Assembly (NCBI RefSeq): GCF_014200755.1
Contig: NZ_JACHCM010000002.1
Span: forward strand, 744,001-808,000
DNA: 64,000 nt
Source: Rhodanobacter sp. ANJX3
GTDB taxonomy: Bacteria; Pseudomonadota; Gammaproteobacteria; Xanthomonadales; Rhodanobacteraceae
Direction: 5' to 3'
Below, piece after piece: positions 17,450-26,717 of this stretch. The notes under the pieces were generated by a model. It was not told where the DNA came from, did no database searches, and was given only the letters and a program-made list of their open reading frames with translations. The number at the start of each line of letters is the position of its first letter. The first letter of the stretch is position 1. A program made the position numbers and the translations under genes.

Positions 17450-18301
17450 ATGAAACGCAAGCTTTGGTCTTCTCTCGCTGCGCTGTGCCTGGCGGCTCCC
17501 GTCTGCGCCTTTGCCGCCGAAGGCTATGTGGTCGACAACGTGAACCTGCGCGCAGGGCCCGACCCGAGCTATCCGCTGGTCGATCAGCTACCGAGCGGCA
17601 CCGAAGTCGATGTGCAGGGTTGCACCGACGGCTGGGAGTGGTGCGATGTGATCAACGAAAATGATGGCAGCCGCGGCTGGATCGCCGGCAACTATATCCA
17701 GTACGAGTACCGCGATCAGCCAGTTCTGCTATCGGATTACGGCGCGCAAATCGGCATTCCCATCGTGGCCTTCAGCATCGGCACATACTGGGATCGCTAT
17801 TACCGCAGCCGTCCGTTCTACGGCGACCGTGGCAACTGGTACAACCGGCCTTACGTGCGGCGCCCGCCACCGCCACCGCCGCGCGGCCCCTATCCCGGCC
17901 GGCCGGGCGGCCCCGGCGGTGTCGGCCCATGGCATGGGCCGAACCATGGCAACTACGATGGTCAGCCGAGGCCCGGCTATTCAGGCGATCAGCGACCGGA
18001 CCATCTGAGGCCGCTAAGCCCCGGATATCCGGGGCAGCGCCCACCGCAGCAGGGTCAGGATCAACGTCCAGGCCAGCCGCAGCAGGGCCAGCAACAACGT
18101 CCAGACCAGTATCGGCATCAGTATCAGGGACAAGGTCAGGGTCAGGCGCCGGTCGGGCAACCGGCGCCCGGCCAACCCATGCAAGGCGGTCAGGGCCGAC
18201 CGCAGCCGTCACCGTCACAGGCGCACGCCGTCGCTCACGGCGATGGGCACCGTGACAACGATCATCGTGACGACAACCATCATGACGACAACGGTCATTG
18301 A
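17450..18301 (+). CDS. secreted SH3b-domain protein with Pro/Gly/Gln-rich tail (paralog A)
   Basis: 283 residues. A signal peptide ends near AFAAEG. Residues about 25-95 form a bacterial SH3 domain: VNLRAGPDPSYPLVDQLPSGTEV, then GCTDGWEWCDV and RGWIAGNYIQYEY. A conserved segment YGAQIGIPIVAFSIGTYWDRYYRSRPFY follows, then a disordered tail of Pro, Gly, Gln and finally His/Asp (DDNHHDDNGH), possibly metal-binding. SH3b domains often attach to cell-wall peptides. The start at ATG 17450 has GGAG upstream. A close paralog lies at 20195. Confidence 0.85.
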   Translation: MKRKLWSSLAALCLAAPVCAFAAEGYVVDNVNLRAGPDPSYPLVDQLPSGTEVDVQGCTDGWEWCDVINENDGSRGWIAGNYIQYEYRDQPVLLSDYGAQIGIPIVAFSIGTYWDRYYRSRPFYGDRGNWYNRPYVRRPPPPPPRGPYPGRPGGPGGVGPWHGPNHGNYDGQPRPGYSGDQRPDHLRPLSPGYPGQRPPQQGQDQRPGQPQQGQQQRPDQYRHQYQGQGQGQAPVGQPAPGQPMQGGQGRPQPSPSQAHAVAHGDGHRDNDHRDDNHHDDNGH

Positions 18302-18339
18302 TCGAGCGTCACCCCCCGATTCACATCAGCAATGACCAG

Positions 18340-18367
18340 GAACGGGACGATGCGAATCGTCCCGTTC
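18340..18367 (+). terminator. perfect 12-bp hairpin after SH3b paralog A
   Basis: GAACGGGACGAT and its exact inverse enclose the loop GCGA, a stable GNRA-type tetraloop. There is no T run, so it may act as a 3' stabiliser rather than a terminator. Confidence 0.5.
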
Positions 18368-18484
18368 TGCCGTGTGCGGTCAGCGGTCGAGCGCAGCTCG
18401 ATGGCACGTCGGGCAAACGTCCCGACCATGCCTTTATGCACACTCCCGCCGAGCATCGGGCAGCTAGTCTTGTGCCTTTGATCG

Positions 18485-20011
18485 ATGGGAAACGAACTCG
18501 TGCGCAAGCTTTTGCAATCTGCCGTGCTCGCGGCACTCGTGCTGGCCGGCTTCAACGGGTCGGCTATCGCTGCCGATGGTCACACGTCGGACAAATCGCC
18601 AACCGATGAAGGCAGTGCCGGCAATGGTTTCCACCTGCCGCCGCTGCCCGCCGACGCACACGTCTCGCAGAGCACAAGCGTGAATGGCCGCTCGCTCAAG
18701 TACACGGTGACCGTGGGCTCGCTGCCCGTGCGCGACGAAAAGGGAACCATCACCGGCGAGGTGGTGTTCACCGCCTACACCATGGGCGGCAAGGATCGGC
18801 CCGTGACGTTCGCGGTCAACGGTGGCCCAGGCGCATCGTCGGTCTACCTCAATTTCGGCGCGATCGGACCGAAGAAGGTCAACTTCGGCGTGGAGGGCGA
18901 CACCCCTTCGGCACCCACCACCTTGCACGACAATCCCGGCACCTGGCTGGGCTTTACCGATCTGGTCTTCATCGATCCGATCGGCACCGGCTACAGCCGC
19001 GCGCTGGTGGATGACAAGGAAGCCACCAAGCAGTTCTACAGCACCGGCAACGACATCAAATACCTGTCGCGCATCGTCTACGACTGGCTGGTCAAGAACG
19101 GCCGCATGACCTCGCGCAAATATTTGGTGGGCGAAAGTTACGGCGGCTTCCGCGGCCCGCGCATCACCGACTATCTGCAGACCCAGCTCGGCGTGGCGAT
19201 GAACGGTCTGGTGCTGCTGTCGCCGTATCTCGACGCCGCAGCGTCCAACGACGAGAACGTGTCGCCTCTGCCGTGGATGCAGACGCTGCCATCGATCGCC
19301 GCCGCTTATCTCGAACGCGAGCACCGGCTGACGCCCGAAACCATGGCGCCGATCATCGAATACACCCGCGGCGATTACGCCACTACCTTGATGAAAGGCC
19401 GCTCCGATCCGCAGGCCACCGAACGGATGATCCAGAAAGTCACCGAACTGACCGGACTCGATCCGCTGTTCGTGAAGCGCTCCGGCGGGCGCCTCGAAAC
19501 GCAGGCCTATCTGCGCGAGGTCTACCGCGCCCAGGGCAAACTCGGCAGCCGCTACGACTCCAACGTCACCGCGTGGGACCCGTTCCCGTATGCGCCGCAT
19601 CAGGAAACCGGCGATCCGATCCTCAACGGCATCATCGCGCCGACCACCACGGCGATGGTCAACTTCGTCACGCAGACGGTCGGCTGGAAATACGACGGTC
19701 GCTACAACGCGCTGAGCTATGACGTGAACAAGCTGTGGCATGAGGACGACGATGCAAATCAGGGCTCGGTGTCGCAGCTGCGCGAGGCGGTGGCGAACGA
19801 TCCCGGCCTGCGCGTGCTGATCGCCCACGGCTGGGACGATCTCTCCTGCCCGTTCATGGTGTCGATACTCGCGGTCGATCAGATGCCGGCCATGGGTGAT
19901 CCGACCCGCGTGCAGGTGAAGGAATACGCCGGCGGCCACATGTTCTACGCGCGCGAAGACAGCCAGTCGGCACTGAGCCAAGACGTGAAAGCGCTGTACG
20001 GCAGTAAATAG
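18485..20011 (+). CDS. S10 family serine carboxypeptidase-like protein
   Basis: About 508 residues with an N-terminal signal peptide (LQSAVLAALVLAGFNGSAIAA). Peptidase S10 motifs are present: VNGGPGASS (oxyanion region), GESYGG with the nucleophile serine, a late HGWDDLSCPF with the probable catalytic Asp, and GGHMFY with the catalytic His. A GTG at 18500, preceded by GGGAA, is an equally good start. Family enzymes remove C-terminal residues; bacterial members are periplasmic and poorly studied. It sits between two SH3b paralogs on the same strand. Confidence 0.88.
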   Translation: MGNELVRKLLQSAVLAALVLAGFNGSAIAADGHTSDKSPTDEGSAGNGFHLPPLPADAHVSQSTSVNGRSLKYTVTVGSLPVRDEKGTITGEVVFTAYTMGGKDRPVTFAVNGGPGASSVYLNFGAIGPKKVNFGVEGDTPSAPTTLHDNPGTWLGFTDLVFIDPIGTGYSRALVDDKEATKQFYSTGNDIKYLSRIVYDWLVKNGRMTSRKYLVGESYGGFRGPRITDYLQTQLGVAMNGLVLLSPYLDAAASNDENVSPLPWMQTLPSIAAAYLEREHRLTPETMAPIIEYTRGDYATTLMKGRSDPQATERMIQKVTELTGLDPLFVKRSGGRLETQAYLREVYRAQGKLGSRYDSNVTAWDPFPYAPHQETGDPILNGIIAPTTTAMVNFVTQTVGWKYDGRYNALSYDVNKLWHEDDDANQGSVSQLREAVANDPGLRVLIAHGWDDLSCPFMVSILAVDQMPAMGDPTRVQVKEYAGGHMFYAREDSQSALSQDVKALYGSK

Positions 20012-20194
20012 GCGCACCAAGCGCGGGGGCAGCTGTGTCCTCCGCGCTCGCTCAGGGGAGTATCACACCAAGAGGTTTGCTCGCCTCTTGCGCTACAGCT
20101 GGAACAGGAACACTGTCTTGCGACCGGCGATAAACCCACTGGCTGGATCGCCTGCTGGCATATTCGCTCGACCTCACCGACGGAGATTGATGTC

Positions 20195-20878
20195 ATGAAG
20201 CATCCGGTTCTCGCTTGGCTGACCGCGTTACTTCTCGCCGCGCCGGTGTTCGCCCACGCTGCCGATGGGTTCGCCACCGCCAATGTCAATCTTCGTGCAG
20301 GGCCGGATACCAGTTATCCGCTGATCGCCACGATTCCCGTGGGCACTCAACTGGCCATCCAAGGATGCACGGATGGCTGGGAATGGTGCGATGTCGTCGC
20401 CTTCGGCAACCGCGGCTGGATCGCCGGCAACTATCTGCAATACAACTATCAGAATCAGCGCGTGCTGGTGCCGGCCTACGGCGCACAGATCGGCATACCG
20501 ATCGTCAGCTTCGTGATAGGCAGCTACTGGGACAGCTACTATCGGAACCGGCCGTTCTACCGCGACCGCAGCCGCTGGTACGCCCGACCGGTTCCGCACC
20601 GTCCACCACCTCGGCCGATTCAACGCCCGCCGCCGCGGCCGCCGGTGCAGCACCGCCCGCCCTCGCGCCCAACGCGTCCACCCGCAGGCAATCGCCCTCC
20701 CGTACGTCCACAACCGGGCGGCGGTGCGGGCCGTCCCGGTCAAGGCAACCCGAACAACGGCAACCGGCCCTCGCGACCCGGTCAGGGCAATCCCGGTGGC
20801 AATCGACGTCCGGGTTCCGGCCCGGGCAATAACCGCCCCGCCCCCGGACAACAGCGGCCAGCCGACAACGGCAACTGA
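20195..20878 (+). CDS. secreted SH3b-domain protein with Pro/Gly/Asn-rich tail (paralog B)
   Basis: 227 residues, with a signal peptide ending AHAADG. It shares with the protein at 17450 the SH3 core (NVNLRAGPDTSYPL, GCTDGWEWCDV, RGWIAGNYLQY) and the following IGIPIVSFVIGSYWDSYYRNRPFY, then a different Pro/Arg- and Gly/Asn-rich tail. The two genes are clearly duplicates whose folded part is conserved and whose tails drifted. Likely exported to the periplasm or surface. Function unknown. Confidence 0.85.
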   Translation: MKHPVLAWLTALLLAAPVFAHAADGFATANVNLRAGPDTSYPLIATIPVGTQLAIQGCTDGWEWCDVVAFGNRGWIAGNYLQYNYQNQRVLVPAYGAQIGIPIVSFVIGSYWDSYYRNRPFYRDRSRWYARPVPHRPPPRPIQRPPPRPPVQHRPPSRPTRPPAGNRPPVRPQPGGGAGRPGQGNPNNGNRPSRPGQGNPGGNRRPGSGPGNNRPAPGQQRPADNGN

Positions 20879-20881
20879 CAT

Positions 20882-20912
20882 AAAAAAATCCGCCCTTGGG
20901 GCGGATTTTTTT
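20882..20912. terminator. bidirectional Rho-independent terminator between SH3b paralog B and egtD
   Basis: AAAAAATCCGCC and GGCGGATTTTTT pair around a short loop, with A and T runs on both sides, so it can stop both converging genes. Confidence 0.92.
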
Positions 20913-20975
20913 GGATGACTTCAAGCGGATCGATAATGCCGACAGCCTGTGCCGCTTTCAGCAAGCAAACGTAGT

Positions 20976-21962
20976 TCAGCGCGCGACCGTACTGGCACGT
21001 ACGAGATACTGCACGCTGAACATTTTCTGCGCGTCGGTCCACACACGCAGCACCGCCAGGCCGGCCTTCGCCGCCAGCGCCTCGAAATCCGCCAGCGAAT
21101 ACTTGCAGCTGTACTCGACGTGGATCGCCTCATCCTCGCGGAAGGCCACACTGCTCTTGCCCAGCTTCACCTGCTGCGCCTTACTGCTGACGATATGCGT
21201 TTCGATACGGCCGGCCATGGGGTTGTAGTGCGCGCGGTGGCGAAAAGCCGATAGGTCGAAGTCGCTGCCGACGTCGCGATTCAGCCGCGTGAGCATGTTG
21301 AGCGTAAAGGCCGCAGTCACGCCCGCGGCGTCGTTGTAGGCTGCCTCGATGACCATGGGGTCTTTTTTCAGATCGACACCGATCAGGATACCGCCGGCAT
21401 CGCCCATCTCGTTGCGCATCTTGCGCAGCAGAACCGCAGCGGCGCGGTTATCGAAATTGCCGATTGTCGAACCCGGAAAGTACAGCACCGTACGACGCGG
21501 CGCGCGCGGCGGAATCGGCAGACGCAGCGGCTTGGTGAAATCGGCGCCGAGCGGCTGCACCGGCAGCGCGGGAAATTCGGCGGCAAGTCGATCCACGCTC
21601 TCGCGCAGCGGCTCGGCCGAAATTTCCACCGGCACATAGGCCACCGGTTCGTGTAGATGCTGCAACAGCATGCGCGTCTTGCGCGCATTGCCGCTGCCGT
21701 ACTCCACCAGGCGAACGTCGCTGCCCAGCGTATCGGCGATGCTGCCGGCGTGTTCGTCCATCAGCGCAATCTCGCTGCGCGTGAGGTAATACTCCGGCTG
21801 CTCGCAGATTTCGTCGAACAGCGCCGAGCCGCGCTCATCGTAAAACAGCCACGACGGCAGACGCTTCGGCTTCAGCGACAATCCGCGCTGAGCGATTTCC
21901 AGCAATTCGCTGGACGGTGGACGACGGTCGTCGTCATGGATACCCGAGACTTGCGCGTTCAT
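20976..21962 (-). CDS. egtD: L-histidine N-alpha-methyltransferase (ergothioneine synthesis)
   Basis: 328 residues. EgtD trimethylates histidine to hercynine using SAM. Visible family features are LPSWLFYDERGSALFDEICEQPEYYLTRSE, the SAM motif LVEYGSGNARKTRMLL, and LYFPGSTIGNFD. It is the downstream gene of a two-gene unit; its ATG overlaps the egtB stop by four bases (ATGA). Confidence 0.93.
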   Translation of the reverse strand: MNAQVSGIHDDDRRPPSSELLEIAQRGLSLKPKRLPSWLFYDERGSALFDEICEQPEYYLTRSEIALMDEHAGSIADTLGSDVRLVEYGSGNARKTRMLLQHLHEPVAYVPVEISAEPLRESVDRLAAEFPALPVQPLGADFTKPLRLPIPPRAPRRTVLYFPGSTIGNFDNRAAAVLLRKMRNEMGDAGGILIGVDLKKDPMVIEAAYNDAAGVTAAFTLNMLTRLNRDVGSDFDLSAFRHRAHYNPMAGRIETHIVSSKAQQVKLGKSSVAFREDEAIHVEYSCKYSLADFEALAAKAGLAVLRVWTDAQKMFSVQYLVRASTVAR

Positions 21963-23209
21963 TGATCTTGTCCCAATCGTAGCCCGGCAAACTGCCAGCG
22001 GGCGTGGGGTGGAAAAAAGTTGCGATAGGTAGCGCGAACATGATCACGCGGTGTGGCACAGGAGCCTCCGCGCAGAATCCATTGTCCACTCATGAATTTG
22101 CCGTTGTACTCGCCCAGCGAGCCGGGCAAGGGCTGAAAACCCGGATAGCTGATGTAGGGCGACGCCGTCCATTCCCAAACGTCGCCGTACATCTGCAGCA
22201 GGCCGTCGCCGGCCGTGGCGGCGGCAGGATGAAAAAGTTTTTCGTCCTGCAAGTTGCCCGCAACCGGCAGACCGCGCGCGCCAGACTCCCATTCGGCCTC
22301 GGTCGGCAGTCGCGAACCGGCCCAGCGCGCAAACGCCTCGGCTTCGAAATAACTCAGATGCGACACCGGGTCGTTCGGCTCAATGGCCTGCACACCCGCC
22401 AGCGTGAATTCACTGGCCAGATCGTCCTGCCAGTACATCGGTCGCTGCCAACCCTCGCGTTGCAAGGTGGACCAGCCATCGGACAACCACAGACCGGGCT
22501 CTCGGTAGCCACCTTCTCTGACAAAGGCGAGGTATTCGGCGTTGGTTACCAGCCGGTTGGCCAGCGCATGCGGCTGCAGCAGCGTACGGTGACGAGGCGT
22601 TTCATTGTCGAAGGCGAAGCCCTCGCCGCGGTGGCCGGTTTCGACGATGCCCTCGCGTCCTGCTACAAAGCGCAGCGGAACGAATGCAGAGGCCACCGCG
22701 CCACGCTTGCGCTCGTGATACGCAGGCATCAAAGGATTGCACCAAAGCGCATGCTTGATATCGGTGAGCAGCAGCTCCTGATGCTGTTGTTCATGATGCA
22801 GACCCAGCTCGACCAACTCCACAAGTTCCGCATTCGGATCGTTGGACAGCAGCGCCATCACGTCCGCATCCACCCGCTCGCGAAAGGCGAACACTTCCTG
22901 CAGCGAAGGGCGCGATATCAGCCCGCGGTGCGGCCGCGCGTGCATCGGCCCGATCGACTGGTAGTAAGAATTGAACAGGAAATGCCAGGCAGGGTCGCGC
23001 GGCTTATAAGATGGATTGCTGCCGAGCACGAAATGCTCGAAAAACCACGTGGTGTGAGCAAGATGCCATTTGCCGGGACTGGCATCCGGCATGGATTGCA
23101 CCAACAGGTCTTCGGCGGTCAGGCCCGCGACCAGTTCGACCGTCGTGCGACGAACCCGGTCGAAGCGGGACGCGGTCGACGCAGAAAACAGAAAACTTTC
23201 GCTAGCCAT
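21959..23209 (-). CDS. egtB: ergothioneine biosynthesis sulfoxide synthase EgtB
   Basis: 416 residues from the ATG at 23209, which has AAGGA eight bases upstream; an ATG nine bases earlier is also in frame. The N-terminal DinB-like part has the iron ligands in HLAHTTW and in HHEQQHQELLL (H-x3-H-x-E). The C-terminal half is a formylglycine-generating-enzyme-like domain (RLPTEAEWE, YGDVWEWTASPY, ILRGGSCATP). It joins hercynine to a thiol donor with oxygen. No egtA, egtC or egtE is adjacent; other bacteria use cysteine directly or unlinked genes. Confidence 0.92.
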   Translation of the reverse strand: MASESFLFSASTASRFDRVRRTTVELVAGLTAEDLLVQSMPDASPGKWHLAHTTWFFEHFVLGSNPSYKPRDPAWHFLFNSYYQSIGPMHARPHRGLISRPSLQEVFAFRERVDADVMALLSNDPNAELVELVELGLHHEQQHQELLLTDIKHALWCNPLMPAYHERKRGAVASAFVPLRFVAGREGIVETGHRGEGFAFDNETPRHRTLLQPHALANRLVTNAEYLAFVREGGYREPGLWLSDGWSTLQREGWQRPMYWQDDLASEFTLAGVQAIEPNDPVSHLSYFEAEAFARWAGSRLPTEAEWESGARGLPVAGNLQDEKLFHPAAATAGDGLLQMYGDVWEWTASPYISYPGFQPLPGSLGEYNGKFMSGQWILRGGSCATPRDHVRATYRNFFPPHARWQFAGLRLGQDQ

Positions 23210-23399
23210 GGCAACCATCCTTCGCTCTGACCCTCGGCGCGGTGGCTATGACAACGACGCGGCGCGGAGGATGGCTGAAAAACATGGACGCAAGCATGCC
23301 GGGGGCGACGTTGAAATCTTGTGATCTGCCTATGGCGGACTAGCCTTCAAAAGTCGCCGATAGGTCGTGCACCACATTGGCACGCTGCACAAAAGCAAG

Positions 23400-23422
23400 A
23401 AGCCCGGCATCGAGCCGGGCTT
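23400..23422 (-). terminator. GC-rich hairpin downstream of the glycine-rich protein gene
   Basis: AAGCCCGGC and GCCGGGCTT pair around five bases. On the minus strand the hairpin is followed by CTTGCTTTTG, a weak T-rich tail. Confidence 0.6.
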
Positions 23423-23455
23423 CCGTATCGCTTGGTCTAAAGGCTTTTGATCGGA

Positions 23456-23848
23456 TCAGTTGCCGTAGTAGCCGTCGTCACGGACATACTGAGTAGGCGC
23501 GCTGTAAGTCGTTACCGTACGTGTTACGACGGGAGCGCTCTGGTACACAACGGTGGGCTGCGTGTACACGACCGGCGGGCCGTAGTTGTAGTAAACAGGG
23601 GCAGGACGCGTCGCACTGTAAACGAGACCGCCAACGACACCAGCGACGATGGCACCACCGATCCAGCGGCCGCCGCTCCAGTAACCGCCCCGGTGGTATC
23701 CACCGTAACCGCCGTGGTATCCGCCGTAACCGCCACCGTATCCGCCCCAGCCGCGTGCCGATGCGCTAAGCGGCATGGCGACCGCCGCGGTTACAGCAAG
23801 GCCGAGGGCCAACATCTTGCTCGCATTACTGAAACGTTTGATGCTCAT
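23456..23848 (-). CDS. small exported glycine/tyrosine-rich protein
   Basis: 130 residues. A signal peptide ends near SASARG, followed by a repetitive GGYGGYHGG segment. A single hydrophobic stretch, IGGAIVAGVVGGLVY, has glycine-zipper spacing, and the tail is Val/Thr/Tyr-rich. Similar in composition, not clearly in sequence, to the lipoprotein at 7340. No enzyme motif. Probably an envelope or stress protein. Confidence 0.7.
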   Translation of the reverse strand: MSIKRFSNASKMLALGLAVTAAVAMPLSASARGWGGYGGGYGGYHGGYGGYHRGGYWSGGRWIGGAIVAGVVGGLVYSATRPAPVYYNYGPPVVYTQPTVVYQSAPVVTRTVTTYSAPTQYVRDDGYYGN

Positions 23849-23934
23849 GGCAGTTCTCCGTATGTACGGGCCTTTTTCGGCCCTCTGTACGATGCTTATG
23901 CTCGGCTTCCGGGGCTTAATGTGAACTGAAGCGT

Positions 23935-26121
23935 TTACTTTTTAATCCGGGCCGAATCCCATGGATTTACCCCAGGGTCAGCGGCGCGACGACGCAGCAG
24001 CCAGCAGCCGTGAATATCGGCGCGGCGGGCGAAATCGAACGGGATGCTGGGCACCGTCCAGTCCTCGATCACGAAGCGCTGCTCCAGCCCTTCCCGGTCG
24101 AGTTTGAAGCGGCGAAAGTTGTTGGAAAACACGATCACGCCGTCCCGCGTGAGCCGCTCGTTGCAGGCATCGAGCAGCTTGACGTGATCGCGCTGTACGT
24201 CGAAGTCTTCCGCCCGCTTGGAGTTGGAGAACGTCGGCGGATCGACAAAGATCAGCCCGTAATGCCCGCGATCGCGCTGCAGGAATTCCAGCGCATCGAA
24301 CTGCATCAACCGATGGCTGGAACCGCTGAATCCGTTGAGTGCGAGATTGCGCGACGCCCACTCCAGATAGGTCGCCGACAAATCCACGCTGGTGGTTTCC
24401 AGCGCACCGCCTGCCGCCGCATGCACGCTTGCCGTGGCGGTATACGCAAACAGGTTGAGGAAACATTTACCCTCGGCCAGCTCGCGCACCTTGCCACGCA
24501 CCAGCCGGTGGTCGAGAAACAAGCCCGTATCGAGGTAATCGGTGAGATTGACCAGAAATTTCAGGCCATTTTCTTCCACCTCGATGAACTCGTTGCGCTG
24601 ATCGAGCTGGCCATACTTCGAGCCGCCCTTGCCGCGTTCGCGGGTTTTCAGGGCGATGCGCTCGCGCGGCACGCTGAGCACCTCGCCGGCCACGCGGGCG
24701 ATCTCGCGCATGCGCAGTCGTGCGACATCCGGCGGCACGTCGGCCGGCGCGCGGTATTCCTGAATATGCAGATGGTCGTCGCCGTGCGTGTCGCCGTAGA
24801 CATCGATGGCCGCAGCGTATTCAGGCAGATCCTGATCGTAGGCGCGCCAGCAGTGCACGCCCTCGCGCGTCAGTCGCTTGCGCAGATGCTTGACGTTCTT
24901 TTCCAGGCGATTCTTCAGCATCTGCGCGCCAGCCGACAGCGGCTTGGGCTCGCGCGGCGCTTCATCGCGTTTGCCCAGATCGAACGTCAGCAGCACCGTC
25001 TCCAGTGCGCCGTTGTACAGCGTGTAGCGCTTGTCGGCGTGCAGCTGCATGGCTCGACCCAGCTCCACATCGCCCGCCAGCACGGCAGCACGCCAGCCGG
25101 TGAAGCGCGCGCGCAGCGCGTCGCCGAGCGCGCGGTACAGCAGCGGCATTTCGGCACGTTCGCCCAGGCGCCCGCCGTACGGCGGATTGGTGATGACCAG
25201 GCCGTAGTCGACGCCCGGCGGCGGCGCGGTGTGCGACACCTCCTGCCGATCCAGGGTAAAGAACCCGGCCACGCCGGCTTCCTGCGCGTTGCGTTTGGAT
25301 GTCTGCACCATGCGCGGGTCGGCATCGCTGCCGAAGAACGCGCTGCGCAATTCGCGCAGGCCCTTTTCGGCGCGTTCGTTCGCTTCGGTCAACAGTCCGC
25401 GCCACAGCGCGATATCGTGCTGCTGCCAGCCAAGAAAGCCGAAATATTCGCGACGCAAACCCGGGGCCACGTCGGCCGCCATCAGCGCGGCTTCAATCAG
25501 CAGCGTGCCCGAGCCGCACATCGGATCGAGCAGCGCGCCGCCAGCAGCGTAGACCTCCGGCCAGCGCGCACGCATCAGCATCGCGGCGGCGAGGTTTTCC
25601 TTCAGCGGCGCTTCGCCCTGCACTTCGCGCCAGCCGCGGCGATGCAGCGGTGTGCCGGCGAGATCGAGCGACACGGTGGCGCGGTCGCGGCGCAGGCGAA
25701 GATTGATGCGGATATCCGGCTCATCGGTATCCACACCCGGCCGATTGCCGTCGCGCTGGCGGAACTGATCGACCACGGCATCCTTGACCCGCTGCGCGAT
25801 GAACTGGCTGTGGGTGAGCTTGCTCAGCGCGGTGCCGGCATCGACCGACAGCGTGCCGTGCGCGGCCAGATGCGTGCTCCAGTCGATCGACTGCACGCCG
25901 CGATAAAGCGCATCGTCATCGGCGGCATCAAAATCCGCCAGCGGCAAAAGTATCCGGCTGGCCAGTCGCGACCACAGGCAGGCGCGATAGGCGGTTTCCA
26001 GCGTGCCTGAAAAATGCGCGCCGGCCAGCGCCTCGCGCACGTCGAGCGCGCCCATCGCAATCAGTTCGTCGCGCAGCAGATATTCCAGCCCCTTCGGACA
26101 TGTCGCGAAATAGTGGCTCAT
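23935..26121 (-). CDS. rlmL: bifunctional 23S rRNA m2G2445/m7G2069 methyltransferase
   Basis: 728 residues from ATG 26121, matching RlmKL fusions. The N-terminal RlmL part begins HYFATCPKGLEYLLRDEL, with a THUMP region and the catalytic NPPYGGRLGE. The C-terminal RlmK part has FLNLFAYTATASVHAAAGGA (SAM site) and the catalytic DPPTFSNSKR. It modifies two guanines in the large-subunit rRNA. The start overlaps the stop of the preceding esterase-like gene by four bases. Confidence 0.95.
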   Translation of the reverse strand: MSHYFATCPKGLEYLLRDELIAMGALDVREALAGAHFSGTLETAYRACLWSRLASRILLPLADFDAADDDALYRGVQSIDWSTHLAAHGTLSVDAGTALSKLTHSQFIAQRVKDAVVDQFRQRDGNRPGVDTDEPDIRINLRLRRDRATVSLDLAGTPLHRRGWREVQGEAPLKENLAAAMLMRARWPEVYAAGGALLDPMCGSGTLLIEAALMAADVAPGLRREYFGFLGWQQHDIALWRGLLTEANERAEKGLRELRSAFFGSDADPRMVQTSKRNAQEAGVAGFFTLDRQEVSHTAPPPGVDYGLVITNPPYGGRLGERAEMPLLYRALGDALRARFTGWRAAVLAGDVELGRAMQLHADKRYTLYNGALETVLLTFDLGKRDEAPREPKPLSAGAQMLKNRLEKNVKHLRKRLTREGVHCWRAYDQDLPEYAAAIDVYGDTHGDDHLHIQEYRAPADVPPDVARLRMREIARVAGEVLSVPRERIALKTRERGKGGSKYGQLDQRNEFIEVEENGLKFLVNLTDYLDTGLFLDHRLVRGKVRELAEGKCFLNLFAYTATASVHAAAGGALETTSVDLSATYLEWASRNLALNGFSGSSHRLMQFDALEFLQRDRGHYGLIFVDPPTFSNSKRAEDFDVQRDHVKLLDACNERLTRDGVIVFSNNFRRFKLDREGLEQRFVIEDWTVPSIPFDFARRADIHGCWLLRRRAADPGVNPWDSARIKK

Positions 26122-26645
26122 GCGGCGGTCGCCAGCTGATCGAGCAAGCGCTGAAACTGCAGCCCGATGGCGTCCATGCTGGCGCCCAGGCGGTGATCGT
26201 CGTCCAGCATCAGCAGCGGCAGACGGCGCTGCGCAGCAAATAATTGCACACCGGCCGGCTGGCAAACATCGTCGCGCCAGCCGTGGATCAGCATCGTCGG
26301 CACACCGCTGCGCAGGTCGAACGCCCGCGCATAGCCGGGAATCGCGCTAGGCGTGGCCAACAGCAGAAGCCCGAGCACCGGCACGTCGAGCGAAGCCAGC
26401 CCGGACACGAACGCACCCATGCTGGAGCCGACCAGCAACGGTGGCGTAGGCAGCGCTTCGATCGTGGCGCGCAGGCGGGCGATACGTGGGGACACGCAGC
26501 CAACAACCCCGCGCGCGTCGTCGTCGCGATAATCCGGCCGCTGCGTCTGCCAGCCCTGAGCCTCGGCCTGCGCCGCCAGCAGGCTGACCTTGGTAGCGCT
26601 CGGATCGGCGTTGAGTCCGTGCGAAAGAATGATCTGGCCGCGCAT
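26118..26645 (-). CDS. alpha/beta hydrolase (YqiA-like esterase)
   Basis: 175 residues, a minimal alpha/beta hydrolase. HGLNA is near the start, the nucleophile elbow is GSSMGA, the probable acid is in HGWRDDVC and the His in DDDHRLG. The ATG at 26645 has GGAG upstream. Read with rlmL (ATGA overlap). Substrate unknown. Confidence 0.82.
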   Translation of the reverse strand: MRGQIILSHGLNADPSATKVSLLAAQAEAQGWQTQRPDYRDDDARGVVGCVSPRIARLRATIEALPTPPLLVGSSMGAFVSGLASLDVPVLGLLLLATPSAIPGYARAFDLRSGVPTMLIHGWRDDVCQPAGVQLFAAQRRLPLLMLDDDHRLGASMDAIGLQFQRLLDQLATAA

Positions 26646-26717
26646 GGCGACTCCATGGAAACTGCGATAAGCGAGTTGCACATGGTAACAGGCGGCGTTT
26701 CCAGCGAGACTTGACGC

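Noticed and set aside
18464-20020. 518-codon open frame on the minus strand
   Set aside because: Antisense of the S10 carboxypeptidase, whose motifs are clear on the plus strand.
24010-26010. 666-codon open frame on the plus strand
   Set aside because: Antisense of rlmL; composition is low-complexity and without motifs.
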